Source of the DNA: Azoarcus sp.
GTDB taxonomy: Bacteria > Pseudomonadota > Gammaproteobacteria > Burkholderiales > Rhodocyclaceae
NCBI GenBank assembly: GCA_031285965.1
Contig: JAITVD010000033.1
Coordinates: forward strand, 1-64,000
Direction: 5' to 3'
Length of the DNA: 64,000 bases
A program made the position numbers and the translations under genes. Below the pieces are notes generated by a model, which saw only the letters and a program-made list of their open reading frames with translations, was not told the origin of the DNA and did not search any database. Positions 1 to 9,197 of this stretch are shown piece after piece (positions within the stretch are counted from its first letter, which is position 1; each line of letters starts with the position of its first letter).

Positions 1-3000
1 GAATACCGGGGTAAAGGTGAGCAGGGCTTCGGGATAGCGGGCGGAGATTTCCCGCAGCCTCATCCCGGCGCGTTTGCGCTCGATCTGCCGCACAAGGGCG
101 GAAACTTCGGGAAGGATGCTGTTCGTGCGGAAAGGCCGCCGGGCGAGCAGCCGCGCGGGAATAGCCTGCACGGCACATCTGCGCACATCGAGTGCGCTTT
201 CCCGAAAGTCCGAAACAGCCCTGTCCTGCGCGGCGGCATCAAAATCTTCCATGCCGCAGGCCGTCAGGCGCTCTTGCAGCGAAGCCTGAACCAGCCCCCG
301 GCGCATGACCGTTTCGGCCTCGCCCAGAGGAAATGCCCGACGCGCCAGTTTATCCGCGAGATCGACGCCCCCCGCCAGCCCGATGGCGCGAAGCTCCTTG
401 TGCAGCATGGCGCGGCGCTGCAACTGCAACAGCCCCGTGCCCGCCAAATCGCTTTCCCAGCGAGGCTGGGACTCATCCCACACATCCAGCCAGTTCCGTC
501 CGCCCAGCCATTGCCCGACGTTGTGCTCGGTCGCGCCAATGACATTGAGCCAGCGCAGCCACGCCGCCTCGATTTCCTTCAGCGTTCCGATTTCCCGCGC
601 GTCCTTGGGTTCCAGCGCCTTCAGCCACGCTACCGGCGCGTTCCGTTCCAGCCAAACGGCATTTTGCGACAAACTGATGGCGGCATCGAGTTCCTCCAGC
701 GCATGCGGGCGGTGCGCGCCCCAATTGGCGGGCAGAATCAGCCCGACGATGGCTGCCGCGTGGGTTCTCAATTCGGCGACCTGGGTACGGATATGCTGCG
801 CGCTTTGCAAAATGGACAGCAGATTGCCGCCTTCGAGGCTGACGCCGTCCCCGACGAGCGGCCCGATCGCCATGCGCAGGGGCCTGCGCCGGAATTCGGC
901 AAAGAACGACGCTTTTTCCAGGCCGGTTGCGCGGATCGTCCAGTCGTTGAGCATCGGGGAGTCAGTCAGCCCCGGCACGAGCGTTGAGAGCACCGCCTGA
1001 TTGGTATCGAGAAAAAATTCCAGCTTTTCCCGCAGCGCGGCAACGGCGCTCCGCCAGCCGGGGCGGTCAATATCGCGGAAATACGCTTTGCTCGGCAAAA
1101 GCCCAAGTTGGTTTGCCGCTACGCATTCATTGAGGGCTGCCAGCATCTTGCCGGGTTTCAGTTCTCTGAACGCATCCGGCCAGCCGCGCCCCAGTCCCTT
1201 TATTTGCTTACGCGCCGTGGCAAGCGCCTCAAGGGCGCTGGTCAAGGTCGTAAAGGTCAGGTTTTCTACGCTGTCCAGCCCAAGAAGCAGCCAATGCTCA
1301 TGCTCCGAGCCACCGATTTTCTGGATGGTCTGAACCGCTTTCCCCAGCGCCTCCGACATGGCTTGGACATCAACTTTCCCAATGTGGTTTGGATCGAGTT
1401 CCCATCCGGGGCCATCCCCCAGACGCGCCATTTCATCGTAGGCCGACCACAGGGAAAACCCGGCAACGTTGGGCGCGTGCAGGCGTTCGGAGTAATCGCG
1501 CAAGGCAGCGACCGTGCCCGCGTATTTGTCGGAAGCCGCTTTCCATGTTTTTTCGTTGGCATCCGCCACCGCCCGCATGGAGCGTTTCAACTGTTGGCGG
1601 ATGTCGTTCATGCTCATCTGAGAGCCATACGCTTTCAGCGTGAAATCCTTCAGCCCGATGAACTCCAGCCGCTGGCTTACGGTTTCGAGCGCCGCTTCTT
1701 TCCCGGAAACAAAGAGCACGCGCTTGCCCATCTCCAGCCCATGCGCGATGAGGTTGACAATGGTCTGCGATTTACCAGAACCCGGAGCGCCTTCCAGAAC
1801 AAAAGATTTTCCATCCAGCGCCGCCGCTATGGCGGCCATCTGCGAGCCGTCGGCGACCAGCGGAAGGGAGAGGTTTTCCTCCGCAAAGGATGCGCTATCG
1901 GGCGGCGCTTGGCCGACATCCCCCTCGAAACGGTCGATGAGGCTGCGGACGACGGGGTTTTCCATGAAAACAGGCCAGTTCCTGTCCATGTCTTTCCAGA
2001 TATGGAACTTGTCGTAGTCCAGAATGGCAAGGCTGGCGTTTTCCTCGATGTGCCACGTAAATTGAGCCACGAGGAGGCTTTGGCGCATTTTTTCGCATGC
2101 CGCGCCCAGCACGCTCGCCGTGAGGTCAAAAGCGGGGCTGTCCAAGCCGTCGAGCGTCAGCCCATGCACAACGCGAAGCCATTCGATCAGGCAGGCATTG
2201 GGCTGCGCCGTCTCATCGCCAACAAGGGAAAGCCCCAGGACGCTACCAGACGCCTCCCCTGCTCCTATCGACACGGGAAGCAGGAACAGGGGCGATCTCG
2301 CCTCCTTGCCCCGAGCGCCCGGATGAACCAGCGTGCCGAGCGCGAGGTACAGGTGATGGCTGCCCGTTTCCTCTTCCAGCGTTCTGGACAAGCGCCTCAT
2401 GCTGCGCAAACGCGCCGCCGTCTGGACAGGCTCCAGACCCTCAAACGCAACGGCGCATCCGGTGTTCCTGTACAAGCCATCCAGCGTCTCGCCCAGTTTG
2501 TGCCCGCTGACATTCAGTTCGAGCACCTTTCGGGCACGCGACAGGTCAAGCAGGGGATTGCTCAAGTCAAAATCGAACAGCGACTGTTTCCATTGCTGGA
2601 TGCGGGCAGGCGTGTCATCTTTGCCCCGTTCGGGCGCGATGGCGGCGGGTTCCGCGTCGGCGGGCTTCTCGGCGAAAAGTTCACTGGCGGCAGGTTCCGC
2701 CGCGACGCTTTCCGGCGTGCCGGAAGAAACGGGCGCAACACTTTCAGCGGCAACGGGCGCTGCCGTTTCTTCCTGCGCCTCCTCCGGCAAAGGGATTTCG
2801 TCCCGAGAGGCTTCAGCGGGAGAAGGTGCCTCCTCCGTTGCCGCTTCCTCATTCGGCGGAAGAAGCTCATCCCGCTCATCTTTTTGCAAAGGCGCGGGAT
2901 GAATGCCTTCCCGGCGGCACTGCGAAATGACGACCGCCGCTTTCAGTTCGTTGGGAAGGCTCTGAACGTAGTTGATGGCCTTTTTCGTTGCCCCGCTGAA

Positions 3001-4011
3001 ACTCAGCGGACGCTTGCCCTGCCCGATTGCGCCAAGCTCCACCGGAATGATGGCTTTTGCCGAAACGAGCTTGGCGATGACAGCGCCTTGGTCAATAACC
3101 GCTTCTTCCAGAAAATCAAAGCCTTCCCCGCTGCCAAGCGCCAGCGAGTATTCCAGTTCGGCAACGGCGATGAAGGCGGGAAAGGCGCGGGATGCCGTAA
3201 AAATTATGATGGGATGAAGCCCCGCTGCCTCGCAGCACGCCGCATAGGTAACGGATAGCTCGATGCAGTCGCCGAAACGCTGGTCGAGCACCTGCCCCGC
3301 CGTCTTGAGCTTTTGCCCCACGGCCTCAAACGATGCCGGAGAGCCGCCGCAGACGATTTCCTCTTCGCGCACCGACAGGTAAATCGCCTCGGCAATGAGC
3401 TTTGCCCGCGCAATGCTGGTTTTGTAGCCGTCCAGATCGCCCCGACCGGTTTTCTGGAGCATCAGTTCCGATGCCAATCGGAGGATTTTCGTGACGGCCT
3501 TGCTTTGGGGCTGCACGAAAACGGCAATGGACTGCCACGCGCCAGGCAGCTTGAGGAATTCGCCGGACGCGCCGATTTCGACCGTCGTCGCCAGCGAGAC
3601 TTCGCTTTTATCTTCGCCGCCAGCCTGCTTTTCCTGTTCTTCCGCCTGGAGCGGATGCACGGTGACAGACAATGTGCCAAGCGCCGATTCGTTCCGCCCG
3701 TCGATCAGGCCGTCAAATTCCGAGAAGCGCCCGTTGCCATTAAAATGGATTGAGCCGCCGGAAGGCAGGCTTTTTTCTTCCCGGCAGGCAAACCAGTGCT
3801 GCGCGTCGCTCTCCACCGCCAATCCGGCAGAAAGCTCGATGCCCGGCAAATCCCTGCCGGTTTCGTTATGCACGGTAATTGCCCGGATGAACGGCAAGCG
3901 GCTGGCAAGCAGCGAGGCATTGATCCGCCGTTGGAATTCGACCTGTAACCGAATTCCAGAGGCCGCATGATCCAAAACTTCGTACACCGCGCTTCTGTTT
4001 TCGCCAGACAC
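1..4011 (-). CDS. DUF4011-type superfamily 1 helicase, 5' part (C-terminus off the window)
   Basis: A single minus-strand frame is open from a GTG at 4011 to the window edge (about 1337 codons). The start has a strong AAGGAGG ribosome site. About residues 240-280 look like a transglutaminase-like fold (GDC at 247-249), but the usual GHAF histidine position reads SRAF (Arg275). An Ala/Glu/Pro-rich linker (about 380-460) leads to the DUF4011 signature (WKQSLFDFDLSNPLLDLSRA, about 471-490). A Walker A loop GAPGSGKS sits at 741-748. Known relatives are very large ATPases of the COG1112/DNA2 type, often ending in a DUF3320 or Vsr-like nuclease region; those parts would lie beyond the edge. Some relatives are linked to defence, but nothing beside it here proves that. 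It is divergent from apt. Confidence 0.85.
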   Translation of the reverse strand, partial: MSGENRSAVYEVLDHAASGIRLQVEFQRRINASLLASRLPFIRAITVHNETGRDLPGIELSAGLAVESDAQHWFACREEKSLPSGGSIHFNGNGRFSEFDGLIDGRNESALGTLSVTVHPLQAEEQEKQAGGEDKSEVSLATTVEIGASGEFLKLPGAWQSIAVFVQPQSKAVTKILRLASELMLQKTGRGDLDGYKTSIARAKLIAEAIYLSVREEEIVCGGSPASFEAVGQKLKTAGQVLDQRFGDCIELSVTYAACCEAAGLHPIIIFTASRAFPAFIAVAELEYSLALGSGEGFDFLEEAVIDQGAVIAKLVSAKAIIPVELGAIGQGKRPLSFSGATKKAINYVQSLPNELKAAVVISQCRREGIHPAPLQKDERDELLPPNEEAATEEAPSPAEASRDEIPLPEEAQEETAAPVAAESVAPVSSGTPESVAAEPAASELFAEKPADAEPAAIAPERGKDDTPARIQQWKQSLFDFDLSNPLLDLSRARKVLELNVSGHKLGETLDGLYRNTGCAVAFEGLEPVQTAARLRSMRRLSRTLEEETGSHHLYLALGTLVHPGARGKEARSPLFLLPVSIGAGEASGSVLGLSLVGDETAQPNACLIEWLRVVHGLTLDGLDSPAFDLTASVLGAACEKMRQSLLVAQFTWHIEENASLAILDYDKFHIWKDMDRNWPVFMENPVVRSLIDRFEGDVGQAPPDSASFAEENLSLPLVADGSQMAAIAAALDGKSFVLEGAPGSGKSQTIVNLIAHGLEMGKRVLFVSGKEAALETVSQRLEFIGLKDFTLKAYGSQMSMNDIRQQLKRSMRAVADANEKTWKAASDKYAGTVAALRDYSERLHAPNVAGFSLWSAYDEMARLGDGPGWELDPNHIGKVDVQAMSEALGKAVQTIQKIGGSEHEHWLLLGLDSVENLTFTTLTSALEALATARKQIKGLGRGWPDAFRELKPGKMLAALNECVAANQLGLLPSKAYFRDIDRPGWRSAVAALREKLEFFLDTNQAVLSTLVPGLTDSPMLNDWTIRATGLEKASFFAEFRRRPLRMAIGPLVGDGVSLEGGNLLSILQSAQHIRTQVAELRTHAAAIVGLILPANWGAHRPHALEELDAAISLSQNAVWLERNAPVAWLKALEPKDAREIGTLKEIEAAWLRWLNVIGATEHNVGQWLGGRNWLDVWDESQPRWESDLAGTGLLQLQRRAMLHKELRAIGLAGGVDLADKLARRAFPLGEAETVMRRGLVQASLQERLTACGMEDFDAAAQDRAVSDFRESALDVRRCAVQAIPARLLARRPFRTNSILPEVSALVRQIERKRAGMRLREISARYPEALLTFTPVF

Positions 4012-4209
4012 GCTGCCTCCTTGAAAACGGAGCCTGTTCCCCAAACTGGCATCCGCCGATTATATTCCAGACGGGAGATAAATGCCCGGTCACGGAATCA
4101 CGGCAATCTCCGTATTTCCGTGATCTATTTCACACCAACAGGCTGGCTCGTTCTTTTCCGGGCTATACTTTTGTGATCTCAGATTTTGAATGCTCCCGCC
4201 AACCAACCC

Positions 4210-4746
4210 ATGCCAATCAAATCAAGAATTCGTACTGTTGCCGATTTTCCAAAGCAAGGCGTCGTTTTCCGTGACATTACCTCCCTGCTGAAAGATGCCA
4301 CGGGCTTTCGCATTACCATGCACAAACTGGTCAATCGCTATAGCGGCAAAAAAATACATAAAGTCGCCGCCGTTGAATCTCGCGGCTTTATCGTCGGCGC
4401 GCCGCTTGCCTACGCTTTGGGGGCAGGTTTCGTGCCAATTTGCAGGCAAGGCGAATTGCCCGCAGAAACCATCTGGCAGGATTGCGAATCCAAAGGCGAA
4501 TTCAGCCCAAGCCGCGTTGAAATGCGCGCTGACGCGGTATCAAAGGGCGAGCGCATTTTGTTCATCGACGACCTGCTCGCCACGGGCGCAACCAGCGAAG
4601 CCGCATGCGCGTTGCTGCGCAAGGCGGGCGCGGAAATCCTCGAATGCGCCTTTATCGCCGAAATGCTCGCGCTCGCGGGGCGTGTGCGGCTGCAAAAACA
4701 GGGGCTTAAAGTCTTTGCGCTGACAGGGCTTGGAGACGACGCTTAA
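4210..4746 (+). CDS. apt: Adenine phosphoribosyltransferase
   Basis: Salvages adenine by condensing it with PRPP to AMP and pyrophosphate in the cytoplasm. The PRPP-binding loop ILFIDDLLATGATSEAA, the ESRGF segment and the hood region RQGELPAETIW are all present, and the length is close to the E. coli enzyme. Start choice is uncertain. A TTG at 4186 gives eight more residues, but a TATACT -10-like box at 4164-4169 leaves almost no leader for it, so I prefer the ATG at 4210. Neither start has a clear Shine-Dalgarno. The gene is divergent from the DUF4011 gene and convergent with flgJ. Confidence 0.9.
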   Translation: MPIKSRIRTVADFPKQGVVFRDITSLLKDATGFRITMHKLVNRYSGKKIHKVAAVESRGFIVGAPLAYALGAGFVPICRQGELPAETIWQDCESKGEFSPSRVEMRADAVSKGERILFIDDLLATGATSEAACALLRKAGAEILECAFIAEMLALAGRVRLQKQGLKVFALTGLGDDA

Positions 4747-4781
4747 TGCCGTCTGCGATTGCGCACCGTTTTGCGCGGAAA

Positions 4782-5717
4782 TCACGCCGCCATCACCAGC
4801 GCGTTTTTCAGCGTATTGCCGCCGATGATGCGCACGAGCTTGTCGGCATAGGCGGGGTCAGTGGCATAGCCCGCGCTCTTAAGCCCTTGCGCGAATCCGG
4901 CGGCATCATTGCTGCCAACCACTTTCGCGTAGCGCGGGCTTTCGGTCAGGAGCTTTGCGTAATCGGCAAAAGCCTCGCCCCATGAACCATAGGAACGGAA
5001 CGCCGCCTTGCGGGTTTGCCAGCCTCCTTCCTCAAATTCAGAAACGGACTTTTTCGCGGTGGTCGCGCCGTGCCAGTTTGACCCCGCCTTGATATTGAAC
5101 AGGTTGTAGCTCGGCGAGCCGTCCGCGTTCTTTAGCTGTTTCGCGCCCCAGCCCGTTTCCAGCGCCGCTTGCGCCACCATGAAGTGCGCGGGGATGCCGG
5201 TGGCTTGGCTGGCGGCTTGGGCATGAGGCCAAATGCTGGTGACGAATTCGCGCACGTGCTCCGGCACTTGCTTGCTGCCTTTGCGAGCGGCGGCGATTGT
5301 TTCGCTGATTTTCGAGGACTGCGCGGCAGATTCGGCAACCGAAGGCTGCGAAATCGGTTTGGACGGAGCCGCCGTGCTTTGCGGGTTCGAGATGAACGCC
5401 GCCCCGCTGCTTTTCCCGCCGCCCAACTGGCGGAAAAGCGCGTCTGCCAAGCCGATTCCTCTGGATTGCGCCAAATCGCTCGCCAGTTGGCGGTCATGCA
5501 GCTCTTGCACGAACTTTGTCTGCTCGCTGTCGAAAATGCCTTTGACAGGCGCGGCATCGCGCATGGATTTCAGCATCATTTGCAGGAACATGGATTCAAT
5601 CTGCTTGGACGCGCCGCGCAGGGATTCATCGGAATTGCCTCCCGTTTTCGCAAGATGCTTCAGGTCGTTCATCGAGCGCGGGTCCAGCGTGTTCAGGGAA
5701 GCGTTTCTGTTCAGCAT
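4782..5717 (-). CDS. flgJ: Flagellar rod-capping protein / peptidoglycan hydrolase FlgJ
   Basis: Caps the growing flagellar rod in the periplasm and cuts peptidoglycan to let it pass. About residues 25-110 form the rod-binding domain (ASKQIESMFLQMMLKSMRDA). A Ser/Ala-rich linker follows, then a glucosaminidase-type muramidase from about 155, with the catalytic-Glu motif AAQAALETGWG and the SYNLFNIKAG and SPRYAKV segments. This is the two-domain form typical of beta- and gammaproteobacteria (311 aa). It is the last gene of flgBCDEFGHIJ and starts 15 bases after flgI ends. Confidence 0.95.
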   Translation of the reverse strand: MLNRNASLNTLDPRSMNDLKHLAKTGGNSDESLRGASKQIESMFLQMMLKSMRDAAPVKGIFDSEQTKFVQELHDRQLASDLAQSRGIGLADALFRQLGGGKSSGAAFISNPQSTAAPSKPISQPSVAESAAQSSKISETIAAARKGSKQVPEHVREFVTSIWPHAQAASQATGIPAHFMVAQAALETGWGAKQLKNADGSPSYNLFNIKAGSNWHGATTAKKSVSEFEEGGWQTRKAAFRSYGSWGEAFADYAKLLTESPRYAKVVGSNDAAGFAQGLKSAGYATDPAYADKLVRIIGGNTLKNALVMAA

Positions 5718-5732
5718 GGCTTGCTCCCGCCT

Positions 5733-6887
5733 TTAGATGATTTCGAGTTCCGCGCGCAGCGCCCCGGAGGCTTTCATCGCCTGAAGGATGCTGACGAGGT
5801 CGGGCGGTTTCGCGCCTATCGCGTTGAGCGCCTTGACCACGTCGGCCAGATTCGCGCTGCCCCGGACATTCATGACCGTGCCGCCGTCCTGATTGATGCT
5901 GATTTGCGGCGTGTTGGTCACAACGGTCGTGCCTAAGGAAACGGGCGGGGGCTGGCTGACGCGGGTGTTCATGTCTATCGTCACCGTGAGGTTGCCGTGA
6001 GCCACCGCGCAGTTTTCGATGGTGACGTTGCGGTTCATCACAATCGAGCCGGTGCGGGCATTCACGACCACCCTCGCGCCGTGCCTCGGCCCGGCAACTT
6101 CGATGTTCTCGATTTGCCCGAGAAAGGCGACCCGTTCCGAAAGCTGCGCCGGAGCAAGCACCTGAATGCTGCGCCCGTCGAGCGCCTGCGCCGAATTAGG
6201 CGCGACTTTGTTGATAGCGGCGGCCACGCGGTTCGCCGTGTTGAAATCGGTTTCTTTCAGTTCAACGGTCACGCTCGCGCCTTCGCCCACCATCGCCGGA
6301 ACGGCGCGTTCCACCGTCGCGCCGCTGGGAATGCGACCCGCCAGCAGATGGTTGATGGTCTGCTGCGCCCCGCCCGCCTGCGCGCCCGCCCCGATGACAG
6401 CGACATTTCCCTGCGCGATGGCGTAGATTTGCCCGTCGATGCCCTTGAGCGGCGTCATGACCAGCGTGCCGCCTTTCAGGCTTTTTGCGTTGCCGATGGA
6501 GGAGACGGTGACATCTATCCGCTGGCCGGGGCGAACATAGGCGGGCAGTTCCGCCGTCACGATGACGGCGGCCACGTTTTTGAGCTGCAAATTGCTGCCC
6601 GGCGGCAGCGTGACGCCCAAATTGCCCAGCATGTTGATGATGCTCTGAACGGTGAAAGGAGTTTGGGTGGTCTGGTCGCCAGAGCCGTCCAGCCCGGTGA
6701 CAAGCCCGTAGCCGACAAGCTGGTTGTCGCGCATGCCGCCAATGGTGGCGATGTCCTTGATGCGCTCGGCTTGCGCGTTCGCGGATAAACACATGGCAAA
6801 AACAACAGCCAGCGCCCGCCAGAACGTTCGCATCGAAAAATGCGCCGCCCGCATCAGCTTCTGGACGTGAAACTTGCGCGTTGCCAT
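5733..6887 (-). CDS. flgI: Flagellar P-ring protein FlgI
   Basis: Forms the P-ring around the rod in the peptidoglycan layer. The 384-residue product has an N-terminal signal peptide ending near ANAQA, followed by the family hallmark RIKDIATIGGMRDNQLVGYG and GLDGSGDQT. The ATG at 6887 has a GGGGAGGG ribosome site seven bases upstream. Two internal Met codons (6851, 6830) would give a shorter signal peptide and cannot be ruled out. It lies between flgH and flgJ in the rod/ring operon. Confidence 0.95.
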   Translation of the reverse strand: MATRKFHVQKLMRAAHFSMRTFWRALAVVFAMCLSANAQAERIKDIATIGGMRDNQLVGYGLVTGLDGSGDQTTQTPFTVQSIINMLGNLGVTLPPGSNLQLKNVAAVIVTAELPAYVRPGQRIDVTVSSIGNAKSLKGGTLVMTPLKGIDGQIYAIAQGNVAVIGAGAQAGGAQQTINHLLAGRIPSGATVERAVPAMVGEGASVTVELKETDFNTANRVAAAINKVAPNSAQALDGRSIQVLAPAQLSERVAFLGQIENIEVAGPRHGARVVVNARTGSIVMNRNVTIENCAVAHGNLTVTIDMNTRVSQPPPVSLGTTVVTNTPQISINQDGGTVMNVRGSANLADVVKALNAIGAKPPDLVSILQAMKASGALRAELEII

Positions 6888-6901
6888 GATGCCCTCCCCG
6901 G

Positions 6902-7606
6902 TCAGAACGGGTTGATGATGTTGAAGAAACGTTGCAGCCAGCCCATGTTGTTGGCCTCCTCGGTAAAGCCGCTGCCACGGTATTCGATTCGCGCATCGGC
7001 CACCTGCGTCGACTGCACGGTGTTGGAGGCCGTCACGTTGTTGGGATTGACCACGCCCGAGAAGCGGATGAACTCGTTGCCCTGATTGATGGTCAGCATT
7101 TTTTCGCCCGACACCAACAGGTTGCCGTTGGCCAGCTCATCAATCACCGTCACGGTGATGGTTCCGCTGAAAGCGTTATTGGCCGCCGCCGCGCCTTTGC
7201 CTTCAAACGTGGAACTTGTTTCAGCTTCCGCGCTCAATCCCGCCAAGCCGGAAAGCGGCAGCTTGTTGCTGGCCGCCGAAAGCCCGCCGCCGAAGCTGGA
7301 GGCGCGGTTCGCGCTGGCATTGGCGTTCTTCTGCGCGGAAGTCCGCTCAACGAGGTTGATAGTGATGATGTCGCCAATGCTGCGGGCGCGGCGGTCTTCC
7401 AGCAAGGAATGGTTCAGCCCCGGCTGCCAGATCGCGCCGTTGGCAACCCGCGCCCCGCCGCCCGTAATGGGGCGGGCGGACATGGGCTGATGCACGGAGG
7501 TGGGCGGCGTGGGCTGTATCTGGGCGCAAGCGGAGACGAGCGCAAGAACGACTATCGCCACGAAGGTGGTGGCAAGGGCGGAGGCGGCGCGGGCGATAAA
7601 GTTCAT
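6902..7606 (-). CDS. flgH: Flagellar L-ring lipoprotein FlgH
   Basis: Forms the outer-membrane L-ring. The N-terminus has a hydrophobic signal and a lipobox (LALVSAC, modified Cys near residue 27). The mature part carries family segments including [20 protein letters not shown] and [13 protein letters not shown]. At 234 residues it is the usual size. It sits 12 bases after flgG and 14 bases before flgI in the operon. Confidence 0.95.
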   Translation of the reverse strand: MNFIARAASALATTFVAIVVLALVSACAQIQPTPPTSVHQPMSARPITGGGARVANGAIWQPGLNHSLLEDRRARSIGDIITINLVERTSAQKNANASANRASSFGGGLSAASNKLPLSGLAGLSAEAETSSTFEGKGAAAANNAFSGTITVTVIDELANGNLLVSGEKMLTINQGNEFIRFSGVVNPNNVTASNTVQSTQVADARIEYRGSGFTEEANNMGWLQRFFNIINPF

Positions 7607-7618
7607 GATGCGGCTCTT

Positions 7619-8401
7619 TCAGATTTGCGTCAGTCGGCCAAGCATCTGGTCAGACGTGCTGATGACACGCGAATTCATCTCATAGGCGCGCTGCGTGATA
7701 ATCATGCTCACCAGTTCTTCCGCCACATTGACGTTGGAAACTTCCACGTAACGCTGGTTGATGACCCCGGCGGCATTCGTACCCGCCTGCTGCGGCGTCG
7801 CCACGCCGGAAGAGGCCGTTTCCGTGAAAAGGTTTTCGGAAATGGCCTGCAAGCCGCCCGGATTGATGAACATCGCCACTTGGATGGTTCCAATCTGTAT
7901 CGGCGCGGCAGCGCCCGGCTGCGTGACCGTGACCACGCCGTCCTTGCCGATGGTGATTGAAGTCGCGTCGGCGGGAATGTTGATGTTGTCCGCCAGCGGA
8001 TAGCCGCTTGCCGTCACCATGTTGCCTTGGTTGTCGCGGTCGAACGAGCCGTCCCGCGTGTAGGCGGTCGTGCCGTCCGGCAGGGTAATCATGAAAAATC
8101 CCTCGCCCTGAATCATCACGTCGAGGTCGCCGCCGGTCTGCTGCGGCGAGCCTTGGGTAAAGATGCGCTCGGTCGCTACGGTTCTGACCCCCGAACCCAT
8201 CTGCAAGCCGCTGGCAATCTGCGTCTGCTGCGTCGACTGCGCGCCGGGCTGGCGAACCATCTGGTAGAGCAAGTCTTCAAAAACCGGACGCTGGCGCTTG
8301 AAGCCGTTCGTCGACACATTGGCGAGGTTGTTGGAAATCACGTCCAGCGAGGTCTGTTGGGCATCCAGCCCCGTGCGGGCTGTCCAGAGCGAGCGGATCA
8401 T
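7619..8401 (-). CDS. flgG: Flagellar distal rod protein FlgG
   Basis: Builds the distal rod. The product has 260 residues, the standard length. It has the N-terminal rod/hook motif [20 protein letters not shown] with [13 protein letters not shown], and the C-terminal rod motif ([21 protein letters not shown]). Both helices form the coiled-coil D0 region shared by axial proteins. It is the sixth gene of the operon, after flgF. Confidence 0.96.
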   Translation of the reverse strand: MIRSLWTARTGLDAQQTSLDVISNNLANVSTNGFKRQRPVFEDLLYQMVRQPGAQSTQQTQIASGLQMGSGVRTVATERIFTQGSPQQTGGDLDVMIQGEGFFMITLPDGTTAYTRDGSFDRDNQGNMVTASGYPLADNINIPADATSITIGKDGVVTVTQPGAAAPIQIGTIQVAMFINPGGLQAISENLFTETASSGVATPQQAGTNAAGVINQRYVEVSNVNVAEELVSMIITQRAYEMNSRVISTSDQMLGRLTQI

Positions 8402-8434
8402 GGCTGCAAATCCTTTTGTCTAGTCATCGTCATC

Positions 8435-9160
8435 TCAGCGCGGCGCAATCACCTGCGTCGCGGAGCGGTCGTTTTCCTGCGCGTTGGTCATCATGCGCAT
8501 CTGCATTTCAAACTGGCGGGAGAGCGAAATCATCAGCACCACCTGCTCGGCAACATTGACGTTGCTGGTTTCCAGATAGCCGCCCGCCACTTGCCCCAAT
8601 TCATCCGCAGGCGCAGGCAAGCCGTTTTGCTGGCGAAAAAAGCCGTCCTCGCCGCGCACCAAATCAGCTTCGGGCGGATTTACGATTTTCAGCCGCGCCA
8701 CTTCGTTGGTGATGCCCTCCTGGATGGCGGAAATCGTGCCGTCCGTGCCAATCACAATCACGCTGTCGGGCGGAATCGTGATGGGCCCGCCATCGCTCAG
8801 CACTGGCAAGCCCGCGTGGGTTTGCAGTAAGCCGTTCTCAGTCACTTCCATCGAGCCGTTGCGGGTATACGCCTCGCCGCTCGCCGTCTGCACCGCCAGC
8901 CAGCCTTTGCCTTTTACCGCCACATCGAGCGGGCTGCCGGTGTATTTCAGCGAGCCTGGCGTGAAATCCGTGCCGATGCTCGCGTCGACCACAAAGGAGC
9001 GCGTGCGGTAGGCTTGGGTCTGCACCTCCACCGCCCGCATCCGGTGCATCTCGGTGCGAAAGCCCGTGGCATCGGCATTGGCGAGGTTGTGGGCCACCGC
9101 CGCTTGTTGCCCGAGGGTGCTTTTCGCGCCGGTCATTGCCGTGTAAATCACGCGATCCAT
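8435..9160 (-). CDS. flgF: Flagellar proximal rod protein FlgF
   Basis: Proximal rod subunit of 241 residues. The N-terminus MDRVIYTAMTGAKSTLGQQA and AHNLANADATGFRTE, and the C-terminal segment TSNVNVAEQVVLMISLSRQFE, are the paired axial-protein signatures. It differs from FlgG in the usual FlgF way: a shorter central part and a Met-rich end. It is spaced 33 bases from flgG and 37 bases from flgE. Confidence 0.95.
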   Translation of the reverse strand: MDRVIYTAMTGAKSTLGQQAAVAHNLANADATGFRTEMHRMRAVEVQTQAYRTRSFVVDASIGTDFTPGSLKYTGSPLDVAVKGKGWLAVQTASGEAYTRNGSMEVTENGLLQTHAGLPVLSDGGPITIPPDSVIVIGTDGTISAIQEGITNEVARLKIVNPPEADLVRGEDGFFRQQNGLPAPADELGQVAGGYLETSNVNVAEQVVLMISLSRQFEMQMRMMTNAQENDRSATQVIAPR

Positions 9161-9197
9161 TTTGTCGTCCTTTGTGCCTAACGGTTCGCCTCACGCC

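Noticed and set aside
1108-3258. A 716-codon plus-strand frame
   Set aside because: It is antisense to the DUF4011 gene, whose motifs (DUF4011 signature, Walker A) are in the minus frame; the plus product is Arg/Phe-rich with no recognisable domain.
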